Assembly: GCA_945949625.1 (NCBI GenBank)
Contig: CAMFFI010000028.1
Coordinates: forward strand, 1 to 10,011
Direction of reading: 5' to 3'
Length of the DNA: 10,011 nucleotides
Source of the DNA: an uncultured bacterium
GTDB lineage: Bacteria; Bacillota; Clostridia; Oscillospirales; Acutalibacteraceae
In this document: piece by piece, positions 1-5,723 of the stretch
Numbering within the stretch: position 1 is the first letter of the stretch
How the letters are laid out: every line of letters starts with the position of its first letter
Position numbers and translations under genes: made by a program
Notes under the pieces: model-generated
Told to the model about the DNA's origin: nothing
The model's input: only the letters and a program-made list of their open reading frames with translations
Databases searched by the model: none

Positions 1-1201
1 GGCAGGGCTTTGCTCCTGTCAAAATTCTCAGACAGCCTCAGACAATAAAACAAGCTCCGTTGTATTTGCCGACAACAATTCATCTCAATCAGCTCAGGAG
101 GAAACAACAGCTTCTTTAAATCTTGACAGCGATGTGCTTGAGTGGGTTGATTATGCACAGTACAACCTGAAAACCGATGAGCCCGTAAAAAATGTTATAC
201 TTATGATTGGCGACGGTATGGGAGAAAACATTATTAAAGCCTCTGAAATTGTAAAAGGCGATAAGCTTGTTATGCAGGGTATTGAAAACAAAGTTTATGT
301 TAAAACCGATTCTCTTTCAGGCACAACCGACAGTGCAGCGGCTTCAACCGCAATGAGCTGCGGCATTAAAACGCTGAATACATATTTAGGTGTTGACGGT
401 GACGGTAAGGCTGTGGAAACAATGACTGAATTTGCCAAAGCAAGAGGTCTTAAAACAGGACTTGTTGCAACACAAATTATGCCCCACGCTACCCCGGCAG
501 GAATGGTTTGCCATTACAATGCACGTTCCGTTTACAACACATTATTCAAGCAGATGCTCAACGCAAACATTGACGTTCTTTTCGGCGGCGGCAGCGAGTA
601 TTATAAAGGAAGTTCCGAAAAAACCGCAGTAAGCAATGATTATCAGTATGTAACAGACGAAAACGGATTGATGAACCTTACAGCCGACAAAAAATCCTTA
701 GGTCTTTTTGCTTATCAGGCAATTATGGGTGAAAAAACTCCTTCTCTTGCAACAATGACCGAAAAATCACTTGAACTGTTAAATAACGATAAGGGATTTT
801 TCCTGATGGTTGAAGGCAGCAACATAGACGTTCAGGAAGCAAATCTTAATATGGAAGGCACATTAAAGGAAATGCAAAGCTTTGACAAGGCTGTAAATTC
901 TGTTCTCAAATGGGCTGAAAAAAATCCCGGAACACTTGTTATAGTAACTGCCGACCATGAAACAGGCGGAGTAACTCTTCCCGAAAATGCAACAGCCAAA
1001 GACATTAACAACGACTGCTTTACATCAGGCGGAGAACATACAAACACCAATGTTTTGTTAATGGCAGCAGGCGCTCAGGCTGATAAACTGTTCAAGGAAG
1101 ACACCATTGAAAACACGGATATCAGCAAAGCAATAAGAGAACAGCTTAATAAAACCTACGGTGAGGCCGAGGTTAAGCTCCTTAACGATGCTAACAATTA
1201 A
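1..1201 (+). CDS. Alkaline phosphatase, putative lipoprotein, 5' end outside the window
   Basis: Phosphomonoesterase of the PhoA superfamily, expected outside the membrane. The frame is open from base 2, so the GTG at 134 is internal. The first visible residues (AGLCSC) look like the end of a lipoprotein signal peptide, followed by a Ser/Asn/Gln-rich linker. Family motifs appear in order: GDGMG with the metal-binding Asp (codon 212-214), TDSAAASTA with the nucleophilic Ser (332-334), PHATPAGM, the phosphate-binding Arg (524-526), EGSNID (metal ligands Glu and Asp, Asp at 827-829), TADHE (Asp 953-955, His 956-958) and GEHT (His 1037-1039). The Zn1-ligand His normally four residues after the EGSxID Asp is Ala here (839-841), which is odd because other active-site residues are kept. 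It ends in TAA, 20 bases before a strong terminator. The family is clear; whether the enzyme is fully active is not. Phosphate regulation cannot be judged because the promoter lies outside. Confidence 0.9.
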   Translation, partial: AGLCSCQNSQTASDNKTSSVVFADNNSSQSAQEETTASLNLDSDVLEWVDYAQYNLKTDEPVKNVILMIGDGMGENIIKASEIVKGDKLVMQGIENKVYVKTDSLSGTTDSAAASTAMSCGIKTLNTYLGVDGDGKAVETMTEFAKARGLKTGLVATQIMPHATPAGMVCHYNARSVYNTLFKQMLNANIDVLFGGGSEYYKGSSEKTAVSNDYQYVTDENGLMNLTADKKSLGLFAYQAIMGEKTPSLATMTEKSLELLNNDKGFFLMVEGSNIDVQEANLNMEGTLKEMQSFDKAVNSVLKWAEKNPGTLVIVTADHETGGVTLPENATAKDINNDCFTSGGEHTNTNVLLMAAGAQADKLFKEDTIENTDISKAIREQLNKTYGEAEVKLLNDANN

Positions 1202-1221
1202 AATAAATCATATGTAATGCT

Positions 1222-1254
1222 AAAGCGGTGCAGTCAGTCTGCACCGCTTTTTGT
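1222..1254 (+). terminator. Rho-independent terminator of the alkaline phosphatase gene
   Basis: A perfect 12-bp stem (1222-1233 with 1239-1250) with a five-base loop is followed by a T run at 1248-1252. It lies between two convergent genes. On the minus strand the same hairpin follows the stop of the cysteine-rich gene but lacks a good U tract, so it serves mainly the plus strand. Confidence 0.9.
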
Positions 1255-2096
1255 TATTCACCGCAGCATCCAAAATGGTCATCCTTGGGCAAATCAGTAA
1301 CCTTAGGAGGGAAAAATTCATTTGTGGGAAATTCGATTTTACTGAACATTTCGCAGGGATTATCTGACGTTGTAACACACTCCTTTTTAGGAATACAAAA
1401 ATCATAAGCAGGAATAAGCATCTGCACATTTCTTTCAATCTGAACAATTGTAAATATACCGATTGTTGCCTTTACGGTACGTGAGCTTTGGGCTACAATA
1501 TCCCCTCCGAAATACTGCAATACACATTCCGGAATTTTACAGGGCGGCATACATTGACCGCAGGTCTCGGCAAGACAGGCAGAAAGCGCCATAGGCTGTG
1601 CAACCTGAACTGTCGCCTTGGGCAAATTACGAGTACAGGCAGAACCGGTCTGACACTCTTCCCCGTTATTGTCGCTGGAAAATACCTTTACATTACCTTC
1701 ACTTCCGTAAAGAATCACTCTCTTGCAGAAGGTGGAAAGTCCGTTGATTGTTGTAGGGATTGAACCGGGCGACATAAAGGCGTCCAGAACAATTTCAAAG
1801 AAGAAAGTCATATCAACCGCATAAAAACCTTTGTGAAAAGCCACCGGCTCAAGGTTTACCGTTGTGTAAATAACATTTGCCTCACGGATTCTTACGCTAC
1901 AGGAATTGTTAATAACCGACTGGTTCACCTCGGTAAAAAACACCCTCATATCCGAAAGACAATCCTTATCTCCGCAGCTGTCATACACACGGTTTGCGTC
2001 AATACAAACTGCTTCGCCTGCATCTCCCGACGATGTGTTTACGGGAGGCTGGGTTTGAGTATTAGAAACGGTGCTTGTATAGGGTACGTCTGCCAT
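1254..2096 (-). CDS. Cysteine-rich conserved Clostridia protein of unknown function
   Basis: 280 residues from the chosen start MADVPYTS. I recognise the general pattern (VCIDANRVYDSCGDKDC near the N-terminus, then VILYGSEGNVKVF, then IGIFTIVQIER and a CIPKKEC..NPC segment) from unannotated Clostridia proteins, but know no established function. There are 17 cysteines, several clustered (five in LSACLAETCGQCMPPC..PEC and a terminal FGCC), which suggests metal binding or disulfide cross-linking. No signal peptide or convincing membrane helix is seen. The start is set by GGAGG at 2106-2110, nine bases before ATG 2094-2096; the longer reading from 2126 would translate the ribosome binding site itself. 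The gene stands alone, convergent with the phosphatase. A spore-coat or surface role would fit the cysteine content but is a guess. Confidence 0.8.
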   Translation of the reverse strand: MADVPYTSTVSNTQTQPPVNTSSGDAGEAVCIDANRVYDSCGDKDCLSDMRVFFTEVNQSVINNSCSVRIREANVIYTTVNLEPVAFHKGFYAVDMTFFFEIVLDAFMSPGSIPTTINGLSTFCKRVILYGSEGNVKVFSSDNNGEECQTGSACTRNLPKATVQVAQPMALSACLAETCGQCMPPCKIPECVLQYFGGDIVAQSSRTVKATIGIFTIVQIERNVQMLIPAYDFCIPKKECVTTSDNPCEMFSKIEFPTNEFFPPKVTDLPKDDHFGCCGE

Positions 2097-2105
2097 AAGT
2101 AAATA

Positions 2106-2110
2106 CCTCC
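2106..2110 (-). promoter_or_regulatory. Ribosome binding site fixing the start of the cysteine-rich gene
   Basis: The minus strand reads GGAGG nine bases before the ATG at 2094-2096. It lies inside the ten-codon extension of the longest reading frame, which argues against the upstream start at 2126. Confidence 0.85.
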
Positions 2111-2158
2111 AATGTAGATTGAGCAATATTATTGTTGTTTGCTCTGCAACACTACATT
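2111..2158 (-). repeat. Inverted repeat in the leader of the cysteine-rich gene
   Basis: Two nested arm pairs: AATGTAG/CTACATT (2111-2117 with 2152-2158) and GAGCAA/TTGCTC (2121-2126 with 2139-2144). The inner proximal arm ends directly next to the GGAGG site. It could fold in the mRNA leader or serve as a protein-binding site. Its function is unknown, and the loops between the arms are unequal. Confidence 0.45.
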
Positions 2159-2181
2159 TTATGGCATTAGATTAAATATGT
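2156..2181 (-). promoter_or_regulatory. Possible promoter of the cysteine-rich gene
   Basis: The minus strand contains ACATATTT (2174-2181) and CATAAAAT (2156-2163), resembling sporulation sigma-E elements, but the spacing is about two or three bases short. An alternative sigma-A reading uses TTGTCA upstream with CATATT after 18 bases. The evidence does not separate these. Confidence 0.2.
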
Positions 2182-2216
2182 TACAAAGTCGAGTGCCTTG
2201 ACAAGCAATTCGAGCA

Positions 2217-2241
2217 GTAGTGACAACCCTTGCGGTTGTCC
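2217..2241. repeat. Dispersed palindromic repeat, copy 1
   Basis: GACAACCCTTGCGGTTGTCC (2222-2241) recurs exactly at 7897-7916. With GTAG and one differing base in front, 24 of 25 bases match. It forms a hairpin with a 7-bp stem (GACAACC/GGTTGTC) and a five-base loop. It sits between the cysteine-rich gene and pcrA and encodes nothing. It is probably a short REP-like intergenic element. Confidence 0.75.
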
Positions 2242-2323
2242 TAAAAAACTACAAAATAATCGAGCAGACAGCTTGATATTTCTAAACCTTTTTTGCCCGA
2301 CTGTTTATCAGCAGTTTTCTATA

Positions 2324-2355
2324 AGCAAAAAACAATGCAGAGCTTTCGCCCTGCA
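2324..2355 (-). terminator. Rho-independent terminator of pcrA
   Basis: On the minus strand an 8-bp stem (TGCAGGGC/GCTCTGCA, with one G-T pair) closes a GAAA tetraloop and is followed by TTGTTTTTT. It lies about 40 bases after the pcrA stop codon. The rest of 2111-2396 holds the inverted repeat, the palindromic repeat and the upstream region of the cysteine-rich gene, with no convincing coding sequence. Confidence 0.88.
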
Positions 2356-2396
2356 CCGTTTCATAATAAATATTTGCATATATCAAAATCACTTAT

Positions 2397-4613
2397 TTAT
2401 ATTTTCTCCATTTTGCAGAAATTAGCCATAAGCGTTTTTGTTCCTGCTTTGTCAAAAGCAATTTCAAGCATTGTATCATTGCCCATTTTTTCAGCTTTAG
2501 TTACCATACCCTTGCCAAAAACCTTATGAAGTACCATATCTCCCACGCTGTATTTGACGGAGGCTGAGCTTGTTTTTGCTTTAAAGGAATTAACATTATA
2601 TCCAGTTGAAGAGCTTCTTCCAACACCCACAGGCGACGACTGCAAAGCACTTGAAAATCTACGCTCATTACCTGTAAGCTCCACAAGATTATCGGGAATT
2701 TCCTCAACAAAACGCGACTGTCTGTTGTGGGTTGTTGAACCGAAAAGCATTCTGTCCTTTGCTCTTGTAAGGTAAAGCTTTTCCTTAGCTCTTGTTATGC
2801 CTACATAAGCAAGTCTGCGCTCTTCATTTAATTCGTCAGGATTCATAATTGTAGCCATCGACGGAAAGATTCCCTCTTCCATTCCTGCAATAAACACAAC
2901 CGGGAATTCAAGACCTTTTGCACTGTGCAGAGTCATCATCACAGTTGAATCGGATTCGCTGTCATAATTATCAATATCGGAAAGCAGAGAAATTTCTTCA
3001 AGAAAAGCAGAAAGCGTCGCCTCTTCCTCATAATCTTCTTCAAATTTTATAATATTTGAACGCAGTTCTTCAATATTTTCAATTCTTACCTCTGCGTTTT
3101 CCTTTTCGCTTTTAAGGTAATTTTCATAATCCGTATGTTCAAGAACAAGATTATAAATTTCCGCAAGCGTATAGTCGCCGCTGTTGTAGGCTTCAATCAA
3201 GCCGTCAATCAGAGAAACAAAAGCTTCAAGCTTTTTTGCGGCTCTTGAAAGCGTGGGATAATCGGATGCATTTTTTATTACGGTATAAATACTTTCACCA
3301 AGCCCTGCGGCAATATCAGCCGCGTGAGAAACAGTAGTATCGCCGATTGAGCGTTTCGGCTTGTTTATAATACGTCTTATTCTTACATCGTCGTGAGGAT
3401 TGTTTATAACCTGCAAATATGCGGTCATATCCTTGATTTCTTCTCTGTCATAAAAGCGATGACCGCCTATAATTCTGTGAGGAATACCGCTTCGTGAAAA
3501 CATCTGCTCCAAAGCATTGGATTGTGCATTCATTCTGTAAAGAACAGCAAAGTCAGAAAAGCTCCTGCCCTTTGCCACTCCGTCAAGAATCTTCTGCGCA
3601 ATAAACTGTGCTTCGTCACGCTCGGTATCAGATGTGTGAACTTCAATTTTATCTCCCTCTTTATTTTCAGTCCAGAGAGTTTTTCCCTTTCTGGCAGTAT
3701 TATTGGCAATTACTTCGTTAGCCGCATTTAAAATATTCTTTGTACTGCGGTAATTCTGCTCAAGACGGATAACCTTTGCACCGGTAAAGGTGTTTTCAAA
3801 GGAAAGGATATTTTCGATTGTAGCACCTCTGAACTTGTAAATACTCTGGTCGTCATCACCTACAACACAGATATTATTGTATTTTTCAGCAAGCATACTT
3901 ACAAATTTATACTGAACCTTGTTTGTATCCTGATACTCGTCAACCATTATGTACTTAAACTGATTCTGATAAACCTGAAGAATATCGGGACATTTTTCAA
4001 AAAGCTTAACTGTGTTCAAAAGCATATCGTCAAAGTCCATAGCGTCAGCCGTTTTCAATCGGGCCTGATAAATTTCGTAGGCTTTTGAAATCTGCACCTT
4101 ACGGTTGTCATATCCTGCCTCGTCACGCATTTTTTCCGGTGACAGCATTTTATCCTTAGCTCTTGAAATTTCATTTAAAACAGACTTTACGGGAAGATAC
4201 TTTTCATCAATATCAAGCTGTTTCAAAATATCTTTAATCATTTTTTTCTGATCATCTGTATCGTAAACAGTAAAGTGGCTGGTATAGCCTAATCTGTCGC
4301 CGTAACGGCGTAATATTCTTGCACAGGTTGAGTGAAAGGTAGCCGCCCAAATATCTGCTCCGCCTTCAGGAACAGCAGAACATATACGGTCCTTAAGCTC
4401 TCCTGCGGCTTTATTGGTAAAGGTAATTGCAAGTATTTCCCATGGCTTGCAAAGACCTAATTTTAAAATGTAAGATATTCTGTTTACAAGCACGGTTGTT
4501 TTTCCGGAGCCTGCTCCCGCAAGAATAAGCAAAGGTCCCTCTGTTGTAAAAACAGCCTGCTTTTGCATATTGTTCATATGCGAAAATTCCTGTTGTATTA
4601 ATTCCTTATCCAT
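2397..4613 (-). CDS. pcrA: ATP-dependent DNA helicase PcrA (UvrD/Rep family)
   Basis: A superfamily 1A 3'-5' helicase for DNA repair, removal of recombinase from DNA and resolution of replication-transcription conflicts in Gram-positive bacteria. Its 738 residues match the usual PcrA length. Motifs in order: Q motif near residue 17, Walker A AGAGSGKTT (32-40), TFTNKAA (motif Ia, about 64-70), VDEYQDT (Walker B, 224-230), GDDDQSIYKFRGA (motif III, 252-264), LEQNYRST (motif IV, 284-291), MTLHSAKGLEF (motif V, 560-570) and YVGITRAK (motif VI, about 603-610). A low-complexity linker leads to a Tudor-like C-terminal domain (about 687-738, VGDMVLHKVFGKG) known in PcrA to contact RNA polymerase. The ATG at 4611-4613 follows a purine-rich but weak ribosome binding site. 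No ligase gene (ligA), often next to pcrA in other Firmicutes, is present beside it. It appears monocistronic, with its own terminator. Identification is firm. Confidence 0.97.
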   Translation of the reverse strand: MDKELIQQEFSHMNNMQKQAVFTTEGPLLILAGAGSGKTTVLVNRISYILKLGLCKPWEILAITFTNKAAGELKDRICSAVPEGGADIWAATFHSTCARILRRYGDRLGYTSHFTVYDTDDQKKMIKDILKQLDIDEKYLPVKSVLNEISRAKDKMLSPEKMRDEAGYDNRKVQISKAYEIYQARLKTADAMDFDDMLLNTVKLFEKCPDILQVYQNQFKYIMVDEYQDTNKVQYKFVSMLAEKYNNICVVGDDDQSIYKFRGATIENILSFENTFTGAKVIRLEQNYRSTKNILNAANEVIANNTARKGKTLWTENKEGDKIEVHTSDTERDEAQFIAQKILDGVAKGRSFSDFAVLYRMNAQSNALEQMFSRSGIPHRIIGGHRFYDREEIKDMTAYLQVINNPHDDVRIRRIINKPKRSIGDTTVSHAADIAAGLGESIYTVIKNASDYPTLSRAAKKLEAFVSLIDGLIEAYNSGDYTLAEIYNLVLEHTDYENYLKSEKENAEVRIENIEELRSNIIKFEEDYEEEATLSAFLEEISLLSDIDNYDSESDSTVMMTLHSAKGLEFPVVFIAGMEEGIFPSMATIMNPDELNEERRLAYVGITRAKEKLYLTRAKDRMLFGSTTHNRQSRFVEEIPDNLVELTGNERRFSSALQSSPVGVGRSSSTGYNVNSFKAKTSSASVKYSVGDMVLHKVFGKGMVTKAEKMGNDTMLEIAFDKAGTKTLMANFCKMEKI

Positions 4614-4668
4614 TATATCTTTCTCTTTCTTTTAAAGTTATTTTACCAAAAAAATTTCAGCACAAATT

Positions 4669-4697
4669 ATTGTAACATAAAAAAAGAACGCATACAA
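4669..4697 (-). promoter_or_regulatory. Possible sigma-A promoter of pcrA
   Basis: The minus strand has an extended -10, TGTTACAAT (-10 hexamer at 4669-4674), with a weak -35, TTGTAT (4692-4697), 17 bases upstream. The predicted transcript start is roughly 50 bases before the pcrA ATG. A ten-base palindrome, ACAATATTGT, lies just upstream. The AT-rich stretch 4614-4853 otherwise holds only the terminator of the next gene. Confidence 0.4.
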
Positions 4698-4804
4698 TTA
4701 CAATATTGTGATAGTAAAAAAATTCTGTGTTTTCACTCACAATTCAAACAGACAGGATTATTTTAAATAACCTCTTATTCCCTGCTGATTCAGACAATTT
4801 CGTA

Positions 4805-4835
4805 TATAACAAAAGCCGCTGTAAAACAGCGGCTT
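4805..4835 (-). terminator. Rho-independent terminator of the DUF4358 lipoprotein gene
   Basis: The minus strand forms a 9-bp stem AAGCCGCTG/CAGCGGCTT (4827-4835 with 4813-4821) with a five-base loop, followed by TTGTT. It lies about 20 bases after the stop codon of the upstream gene. Confidence 0.85.
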
Positions 4836-4853
4836 AGCATTATAAAATACTGA

Positions 4854-5318
4854 TTATTTAATATAGCTGTAAAATATGTCAAGCATACTTTGTGCCTTAT
4901 CAGAAACAATAAGCGTAACAAAGTTTCCGTCGGTAGTTACCTGACATTTTTCAACTACTGCAAGCTGATCCTTGCTGTACGAAGCATACATATTGTAAAT
5001 TGAATTATAGCGGTTTGTAAGCTTTGTAGAAACGTTCTGAGCAGCAGTAGAATCCTTAGCCTCAACCATCACAATTTCAACAGGAGCGTCAGAGCTGTTC
5101 TCATCAATTTCTGCTGCAAATTGCTTTACGTCGTCAGGCTCAATCCCATAATAAGAATTCAAATCATTTACATCAGCAATTTGTGTAAGACCGCTTAAAT
5201 TACAGCTTGAATTAATTTTATCAAGAACAACCGAAAGGTCAGCTTCCTTTGTTGTGCAACTGCAAAAGAGGCAAATAATCATAGAAACTATACAGAATAA
5301 ACTGACAGCTCTTTTCAT
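4854..5318 (-). CDS. DUF4358 domain lipoprotein
   Basis: 154 residues. The N-terminus MKRAVSLFCIVSMIICLF is a positively charged plus hydrophobic signal peptide ending in FCSC, with Cys21 the likely lipidated residue, so the protein should be anchored outside the membrane. The mature part resembles DUF4358, a small domain of unknown function common in Clostridia: DLNSYYGIEPDDVKQFAAEI, then a beta-strand with EIVMVEAKD, then helical segments. No catalytic residues are evident. The start is supported by GGAGG (5325-5329) six bases before the ATG. A putative promoter sits between it and tRNA-Pro, and a terminator follows, so it is probably a single-gene unit. Family assignment is from memory of the pattern; function unknown. 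Confidence 0.85.
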   Translation of the reverse strand: MKRAVSLFCIVSMIICLFCSCTTKEADLSVVLDKINSSCNLSGLTQIADVNDLNSYYGIEPDDVKQFAAEIDENSSDAPVEIVMVEAKDSTAAQNVSTKLTNRYNSIYNMYASYSKDQLAVVEKCQVTTDGNFVTLIVSDKAQSMLDIFYSYIK

Positions 5319-5344
5319 AATTTACCTCCATTTCACGGTTCATT

Positions 5345-5375
5345 ACTATATAAATGCAAAAGCAATAACAATCAA
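5345..5375 (-). promoter_or_regulatory. Possible promoter of the DUF4358 gene, abutting tRNA-Pro
   Basis: The minus strand reads TTGATT (5370-5375), 17 bases, then TATATA (5347-5352), with TATAGT overlapping at 5345-5350. The -35 touches the encoded CCA of tRNA-Pro (5376-5378). No terminator separates the tRNA from this gene, so tRNA read-through could also feed it. Confidence 0.4.
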
Positions 5376-5452
5376 TGGTCGAGGTGACAAGATTCGAACT
5401 TGCGGCCCCATCGTCCCGAACGATGTGCGCTACCAAACTGCGCTACACCTCG
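5376..5452 (-). tRNA. tRNA-Pro, anticodon CGG
   Basis: A 77-base cloverleaf on the minus strand with encoded CCA. The acceptor stem is CGAGGTG/CACCTCG, the D stem GCGC/GCGC around a TTTGGTA-containing loop, the anticodon stem CATCG/CGATG with loop TTCGGGA (anticodon CGG, decoding CCG), and the T stem GCAAG/CTTGT with loop TTCGAAT. The discriminator base is A. The anticodon arm closely resembles known bacterial tRNA-Pro(CGG). Confidence 0.96.
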
Positions 5453-5456
5453 ATTT

Positions 5457-5482
5457 AAAAACAGCCCCGATTACTCGGGGCT
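5457..5482 (-). terminator. Terminator-like hairpin between tRNA-Gln and tRNA-Pro
   Basis: The minus strand forms an 8-bp stem AGCCCCGA/TCGGGGCT (5475-5482 with 5463-5470) with a four-base loop, followed by GTTTTT. The T run stops four bases before tRNA-Pro begins. It looks like an intrinsic terminator for tRNA-Gln, but may instead be leaky or a processing signal because tRNA-Pro has no room for its own promoter. Confidence 0.75.
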
Positions 5483-5485
5483 TAT

Positions 5486-5559
5486 TGGCTGAGGAATAGG
5501 GATTCGAACCCCAACAAACAGAGTCAGAGTCTGTCGTGCTACCGTTACACTATTCCTCA
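5486..5559 (-). tRNA. tRNA-Gln, anticodon CTG
   Basis: A 74-base cloverleaf on the minus strand with encoded CCA. The acceptor stem is TGAGGAA/TTCCTCA, the anticodon stem ACAGA/TCTGT with loop CTCTGAC (anticodon CTG, decoding CAG), and the T stem TGGGG/CCCTA (one G-T pair) with loop TTCGAAT. The discriminator base is G. It is the first gene behind a near-consensus promoter. Confidence 0.96.
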
Positions 5560-5588
5560 AAATATGCACCAAATGTGCGACGTTATTA

Positions 5589-5616
5589 ATTATATATTAT
5601 TTCTTCAAAATGTCAA
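5589..5616 (-). promoter_or_regulatory. Strong sigma-A promoter of the tRNA genes
   Basis: The minus strand has a perfect -35 TTGACA (5611-5616) and a perfect -10 TATAAT (5589-5594) with a 16-base spacer. The predicted start near 5582 lies about 22 bases before tRNA-Gln, and the CGTCGC just after the -10 is a GC-rich discriminator as expected for stable-RNA promoters. The remaining AT-rich DNA to 5723 shows no clear terminator for the dnaC-like gene, only an A7/T7 hairpin at 5628-5645. Confidence 0.85.
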
Positions 5617-5723
5617 GGGGTATTTTGAAAAAAAGTGATTTTTTTGAAATAAATTTTGGCAATAACGGATATACGTCTGATTTTTAAAACAAAGTGTGAA
5701 AATTTATTAATTAATACTTACCA

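Noticed and set aside
134..136. GTG as the start of the alkaline phosphatase
   Set aside because: The frame stays open back to the window edge and the upstream residues look like a lipoprotein signal end and linker, so this codon is internal.
1488..2102. Plus-strand frames of about 90 codons inside the cysteine-rich gene
   Set aside because: They are antisense to a gene with a clear ribosome binding site and a conserved protein pattern; they have no start signals of their own.
2190..2200. CGAGTGCC near repeat copy 1 and its reverse complement GGCACTCG near copy 2 (about 7975) as part of a longer mobile element
   Set aside because: An eight-base match is near chance level, and the distances to the palindrome differ between the two copies.
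2198..2529. Two plus-strand reading frames of 75-78 codons downstream of pcrA
   Set aside because: They run over the pcrA terminator hairpin, the palindromic repeat and the pcrA 3' end, lack ribosome binding sites and show no recognisable protein character.
5254..5499. An 81-codon plus-strand frame across the lipoprotein start and the tRNAs
   Set aside because: It is a translation of antisense tRNA sequence and the antisense of a signal peptide, with no ribosome binding site.
5628..5645. A7/T7 hairpin as terminator of the DnaC/DnaI-type gene
   Set aside because: Only A-T pairs, about 80 bases from the stop, and no GC stem; too weak to call.
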